64,000 nucleotides of DNA from Rubritalea profundi (GTDB taxonomy: Bacteria; Verrucomicrobiota; Verrucomicrobiia; Verrucomicrobiales; Akkermansiaceae), in the NCBI RefSeq assembly GCF_002954445.1, contig NZ_MQWA01000001.1, positions 1,196,421-1,260,420 on the forward strand. The letters are read 5' to 3'. A program made the position numbers and the translations under genes. The notes under the pieces are model-generated. The model worked only from the letters and a program-made list of their open reading frames with translations. It had not been told where the DNA came from and did not search any database. Positions within the stretch are counted from its first letter, which is position 1. Every line of letters starts with the position of its first letter. This document shows, piece after piece, positions 60,061 through 64,000 of the stretch.

Positions 60061-62952
60061 ATGAAAAAATCGATCCCACTCATCACCACCATAGGCATTG
60101 CTTGTGTGGGTGGCTTTGTACTAGCGCAAAAAGAAGCGAACAAACCGACGTCACTCGTCGCAGCTAAAACCGATACCCAGCGCGCAACGGGAAAGGCCCG
60201 ACCATGGGCTCAAAGCGATTCAGACATTTCTGTCGACGAGAAAGTTGTCTACGGAACCTTAGAGAACGGCATGCGCTACATCATCTGTAAGAACCCACTC
60301 CCACCCAAGCGTGTGAGCATGCGTCTCCACGTCGATGCCGGTTCGCTCAATGAAGCGGAGAACCAGCGTGGCGTAGCACACTTCCTCGAGCACATGGTAT
60401 TCAACGGCACCAAACATTTCCCAGATGCTACTAAGTTGATTCCTCAAATGCAGCGCCTCGGCATTGCTTTCGGAGCACACGCTAACGCCTACACCTCCTT
60501 TGACGAAACAGTCTACATGTTAGACCTCCCTAACATTGATAAATCAACTCTAAATCTCGGTTTCGCGGTCATGGGAGATTTCGCTGACGGAGCATTGTTA
60601 GAAAATTCTGAGATTAATGAAGAACGCGGAGTCATTTCCTCTGAGAAAACCTCTAGAGATTCTGTTGGATTGCGTATGTTCGAGAAGCAGTTCTCAGCAC
60701 TCCTCCCCAATTCGATCATTCCCAAGCGCCTCCCTATCGGCACTGACGAAGTCATCGCTAAAGCTCCGCGCGAGCGATTCGTAGATTTCTACACACGCTT
60801 TTACACTCCAGAGAAAATGACCTTCGTCTATGTAGGCGACCTCGATGTAGCTACTGCAGAGCAACGTATCCAGGATACCTTTGGGTCGATTAAGAACCCA
60901 AAAAAACCTGGGCCGAAAGCTAATTTAGGAGACATTTCCTCCCAGCAAGGCTTCAATATATCCGTTTTCACGGACAAGGAACTCAGCTCCACCGAGATCT
61001 CATTGATTCACACTCAGCCACATTCCTACAAGACTGACAGCAAGACGAAACGCATAGAGTCGCTTAAATTCAATATCGCTCACGCTATCATCAATCGTCG
61101 TTTTTCACGTCTAGCGAAAGAAGAAGGAGCAGTAATCACATCTGGCTCAGCATCACGTAGCGTCTTTATGCGCGACCTCGTGCTTGGCAGCTTTGATGTC
61201 ACAGCTCTCAACAACGATTGGAAAGCAGCCCTAGCAGTACTCGAAAATGAATTCCGCAGAGCTCAGCTCTATGGTTTCACTCAGTCTGAGTACAAGGAAG
61301 TCGTAGCTGAGTTCATCAATGCGTATGAGCAATCCGTAGAAACTGCCCCAACTCGCAAGTCCGACAGCATTGCTTCAAACCTCACCGAGCACGCCCACAC
61401 CGATGCCGTTTACTCTACACCAGAGACCGACCTAGTTATTCTTAAAGAGAACTTGAAGAGTCTCAGCCCAACCCAAGTGCATGATGCGTTCAAAGCATTC
61501 TGGAACACACCAGACCTCCACCTCATTTTAAGCACCCAAGCTGCCGAAGCTGACTCAAAAGAACAGCTCAAAGAAATTTATAAATTCCAAACAGGGATCG
61601 CGTTGGAGGCTCCAATTGACAAAAAAGTTTCGGCATTTGCCTATACCGATTTTGGTAAAGCGGGAACAGCAGGCCCTACCACACACATCAAAGACCTAGA
61701 CATCCATCAATGGACTTACCCGAACGGCGTGAAGGTCAACTTCAAGCAAACTAACTTTGACAAAAACTCCATTAGCATGGTTGCCAGCTTTGGTACGGGA
61801 AAGGCCGGCATGCCTATGACCACCATAGGACTAGACACTCTAGCTGGCGCTATCTTCAGCGCAGGGGGACTAGGGAAACACAGCAGTGACGAGCTACGCA
61901 CTATCCTAGCGGGCCGCAATGTCGGCGTGGGATTCAATATTGGTGATGACAGTTTCTCTCTCAGTGGCAGCACCACACCAAAGGATCTCGATCTCCAACT
62001 CCAGCTTCTCACCGCCTATCTCACAGACCCAAGTTTCCGGCCAGAGGCTGAACGCCAATTCAAAGCAATGCTACCGAAGATTTATGCGCAACTAAAGCAC
62101 ACAGAACAAGGACCTCTAGGTAAAATGTCTGCCTGGTTCGTTAACAACGATCCACGCTTCGTATTCCCAAGCGAAGAACAGGCAAAGGCTCTATCAAGCA
62201 GTCAAGTGAAAGCCTGGATAAGCCCGCAACTTACACATAATTCGTTAGAAATATCAATCGTTGGTGACACATCAATTGACACAGTCCAGGCAGCTTTAAG
62301 TAAAACGCTAGCAGCTTTACCTACGAGAAACACAAGCAACGACATTCCCATCGAGAACCGGACACTAACAATAGCTAAAACACCAACAGAGAAAACCTTC
62401 ACCTATCAAAGTGAAATAGAAAAGGCCATCGCCATTGTTCTCTGGAAGGCTGATGATGCAACGGATAGAAACCTCAAAAAGGTGAGACGAGCTGGACTCC
62501 TTGCAGATATACTCGATGAACGCATGAGAGTCGAACTCCGAGAAAAACTGGGTGAAGCATATAGCCCGTTTGCTAGAGCATCACTCTCGCAAACCTTTAA
62601 AAATAAAGGTTCTATCATGGCGTATAGCCCAGGAAAACCAGCCAACACTGAAAAAGTGGGTAAAATCATCGTCGAACTCGCTAACACACTTGCCAAGGAA
62701 GGCGCCACACAAGATGAACTCGATCGTTGTCTTAAACCAAAATTCGGACTTCTTGAAAAATCGTTACGTCAGAACTCCTACTGGCTCGGCACAGTGATGG
62801 ACAGAAGCCAGGCCTACCCCGACAAGATCGAGGCGGCACGCTCCCGTGACGCCGACTACGCCAGCATCACCCTTGAAGAAATAAATACCCTTGCCAAAAA
62901 ATTCTGCCTGAAAGAGAACAGTGCTAGAATATCCATTTCGCCTTCTAAATAA
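60061..62952 (+). CDS. M16-family zinc peptidase (insulinase-like), two-domain
   Basis: A 963-residue secreted-type peptidase with an N-terminal hydrophobic signal (IPLITTIGIACVGGFVLA). The inverted zinc motif H107-F-L-E-H111 (GVAHFLEHMVFNGTKHFP) is complete, and the third ligand Glu is expected in NEERGVISSE near residue 190. The C-terminal half (RVELREKLGEAYSPFARASLSQ) is the second M16 repeat, carrying the Arg/Tyr substrate motif. These enzymes trim peptides in the periplasm or outside the cell. Start ATG 60061 matches the signal peptide; the terminator of the upstream pilin gene lies immediately before it. Intact. Confidence 0.9.
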   Translation: MKKSIPLITTIGIACVGGFVLAQKEANKPTSLVAAKTDTQRATGKARPWAQSDSDISVDEKVVYGTLENGMRYIICKNPLPPKRVSMRLHVDAGSLNEAENQRGVAHFLEHMVFNGTKHFPDATKLIPQMQRLGIAFGAHANAYTSFDETVYMLDLPNIDKSTLNLGFAVMGDFADGALLENSEINEERGVISSEKTSRDSVGLRMFEKQFSALLPNSIIPKRLPIGTDEVIAKAPRERFVDFYTRFYTPEKMTFVYVGDLDVATAEQRIQDTFGSIKNPKKPGPKANLGDISSQQGFNISVFTDKELSSTEISLIHTQPHSYKTDSKTKRIESLKFNIAHAIINRRFSRLAKEEGAVITSGSASRSVFMRDLVLGSFDVTALNNDWKAALAVLENEFRRAQLYGFTQSEYKEVVAEFINAYEQSVETAPTRKSDSIASNLTEHAHTDAVYSTPETDLVILKENLKSLSPTQVHDAFKAFWNTPDLHLILSTQAAEADSKEQLKEIYKFQTGIALEAPIDKKVSAFAYTDFGKAGTAGPTTHIKDLDIHQWTYPNGVKVNFKQTNFDKNSISMVASFGTGKAGMPMTTIGLDTLAGAIFSAGGLGKHSSDELRTILAGRNVGVGFNIGDDSFSLSGSTTPKDLDLQLQLLTAYLTDPSFRPEAERQFKAMLPKIYAQLKHTEQGPLGKMSAWFVNNDPRFVFPSEEQAKALSSSQVKAWISPQLTHNSLEISIVGDTSIDTVQAALSKTLAALPTRNTSNDIPIENRTLTIAKTPTEKTFTYQSEIEKAIAIVLWKADDATDRNLKKVRRAGLLADILDERMRVELREKLGEAYSPFARASLSQTFKNKGSIMAYSPGKPANTEKVGKIIVELANTLAKEGATQDELDRCLKPKFGLLEKSLRQNSYWLGTVMDRSQAYPDKIEAARSRDADYASITLEEINTLAKKFCLKENSARISISPSK

Positions 62953-62971
62953 TTTGCAAAACACACCTATT

Positions 62972-64000
62972 ATGAAAACGCCATTCATCCTAACATGCTC
63001 ACTCGCCGCTGGCCTACTTTCGGCACAGGCCGACACATACAAGCTAAAGAACGGTCGCTCCTTCGAAGGTAAAATCGCAATGGAGACCGAAGACTCCTAC
63101 ATTCTACTTATTGAAATCCAAAAAGGCGTCCGTGATGAAATTACAGTGAAAAAATCAGACGTCGAGTCCATCTTAAAAGAAGACAAGTCACATGACGCTT
63201 TCAAAAAAATTCTAACGTTGCTCCCCATTAGCGACCTTCTAACTGAAAAAGACTATCAAAACCTCATCAGTAAAAATCTCACTCCATTTCTAGAGGAATA
63301 CCCAACATCAGAGCACTTGGCTGATGTCAAAAAAATTGAACTACGTTATTAGACGAGCAAGCAAGGGTGAAGGCTGGGGAACTCAAGATCAATGGAAAGT
63401 GGCTCAACACTGAAGACCGCGCTGCTAATAAATATGAAATTGAGTCAGCTCTGGCTCTGAAACCAGTTCTCGTCCATGCCAGAAATCGTAGATTCGGTGC
63501 GGCGCTCATTGCTTTAGCTGCACAAGAAAAGACATACCAGAATACCATACCCTATCACGAAGCATTGAATTTGAGTCTTCGCTTCCTTCCTATCTACAAA
63601 TCGCAAGCGCAAAAAATTGTCAATAACGCCGATGAGCTCATCAGAAAGCGTGACCTCTCACTCTCCCGTCTCTCTAGCGGAGATAAAACTCGAATCGAAA
63701 GAATTCTAGCGGAGGAAGAAGCTCAGTACCAATCGCAGCTTACCAAGGCCAAGGGATCAGGTGGGAAGTGGCTCCCACTCAACCGATTCCATCCAGAATC
63801 GGCAGAGACTGTTTTGAAATCCATTGAGTCCGAATCTAATCGTCTCCAAAAGATCGCATCTGAAAAGTACATCGATGGAGGTGCTCTCTATCGCGAATTT
63901 CTTCAATCTATCGACAAGAACGACCTCGATTCGGCAAAACTCCAACTGAGTGAGTTCGGTCGTACTCGTCCACCTAAGGAGTACAGCGATGACCTTCGGG
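62972..64000 (+). pseudogene. PTPDL-like secreted protein, frameshifted, runs off the window
   Basis: The first frame has a signal peptide (MKTPFILTCSLAAGLLSAQA) followed by DTYKLKNGRSFEGKIAMETEDSYIL and FKKILTLLPISDLLTEKDY, close to the PTPDL motif family known from Verrucomicrobia. It stops at IELRY. The remaining sequence stays open in another frame to the end of the window, reading LDEQARVKAGELKINGKWLNTEDRAAN and so on. One missing T (TTT to TT) near 63350 explains the break. The rest of the gene is beyond 64000. Function unknown; family members appear to be secreted and helical. The gene follows the M16 peptidase by 19 bp. Confidence 0.65.

Noticed and set aside
1-64000. CRISPR arrays, phage genes, transposases and attachment sites
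   Set aside because: No regularly spaced repeats, integrase, transposase or capsid-like genes were found on either strand.

Overview
The window reads as a chromosomal segment of a Gram-negative bacterium, most likely a member of the Verrucomicrobiota. This is an inference. It rests on a PTPDL-like protein at the right edge, an SLA1-homology-like N-terminal domain fused to a C39-like peptidase, a Pro-rich protein carrying VPLRKETVRV-type motifs, many lipobox proteins, a TatA, a type II (eukaryote-like) glutamine synthetase and a GH105-DUF4861 enzyme. No phage, insertion sequence or CRISPR array is visible, and gene density is high on both strands.

Layout. 1-3.4 kb: end of an FtsX-like permease, trpF, and a metal (probably zinc) ABC importer with a His-rich partner. 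3.4-7.5 kb: a lipoprotein, a 130-residue mini protein kinase followed 6 bp later by a PP2C phosphatase, and glutamine synthetase II behind a sigma-54-type promoter and before a strong terminator. 7.7-18.2 kb: mfd, a periplasmic peptidyl-prolyl isomerase, a broken lipase-like lipoprotein, a broken LuxR regulator and a SWIM-SNF2 helicase. 18.3-20.8 kb: parA and leuD; leuD is preceded by what looks like a classical leucine attenuator (a 16-residue leader peptide with six Leu codons, then a terminator). 21-23.6 kb: an unrecognised three-gene secreted-protein operon with a poly-C tract just before its first start codon. 24.4-27.7 kb: an AmgK/MurU-like kinase-nucleotidyltransferase pair and a CHASE2-like membrane protein. 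27.7-36 kb: argB, a DAO-family oxidoreductase, a TPR protein, a C39-peptidase fusion, proC, tatA and a secreted EEP phosphatase/nuclease. 36.1-45.2 kb: a leftward operon from a class A penicillin-binding protein to an argA-like acetylglutamate synthase, with midA and sppA diverging from it. 45.2-52 kb: an unsaturated-uronate utilisation operon (GH105, eda, dctPQM, kduD) with a divergent PAS-AraC regulator. 52-64 kb: tRNA-Leu, trxA, zwf-opcA, rnr, a pseudopilin, an M16 peptidase and a PTPDL-like protein.

A recurring oddity is gene disruption. At least ten genes carry a lesion: a lipase, luxR, argB, the C39 fusion, sppA, dctM, dctP, eda, zwf and the last gene. Most lesions are single-base gains or losses. 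Because argB, zwf and sppA are housekeeping genes, consensus errors in the sequence are a serious explanation. The uronate operon, however, carries a nonsense codon, a 5' truncation and a hexanucleotide expansion as well, and could be genuinely decaying.

The observations most worth following are the leucine attenuator, the minimal kinase-phosphatase pair, the class A PBP whose transpeptidase motifs are degenerate, the (Met-Ala)9 microsatellite inside the kduD Rossmann fold, and the poly-C/G-quadruplex tract ahead of the secreted-protein operon.
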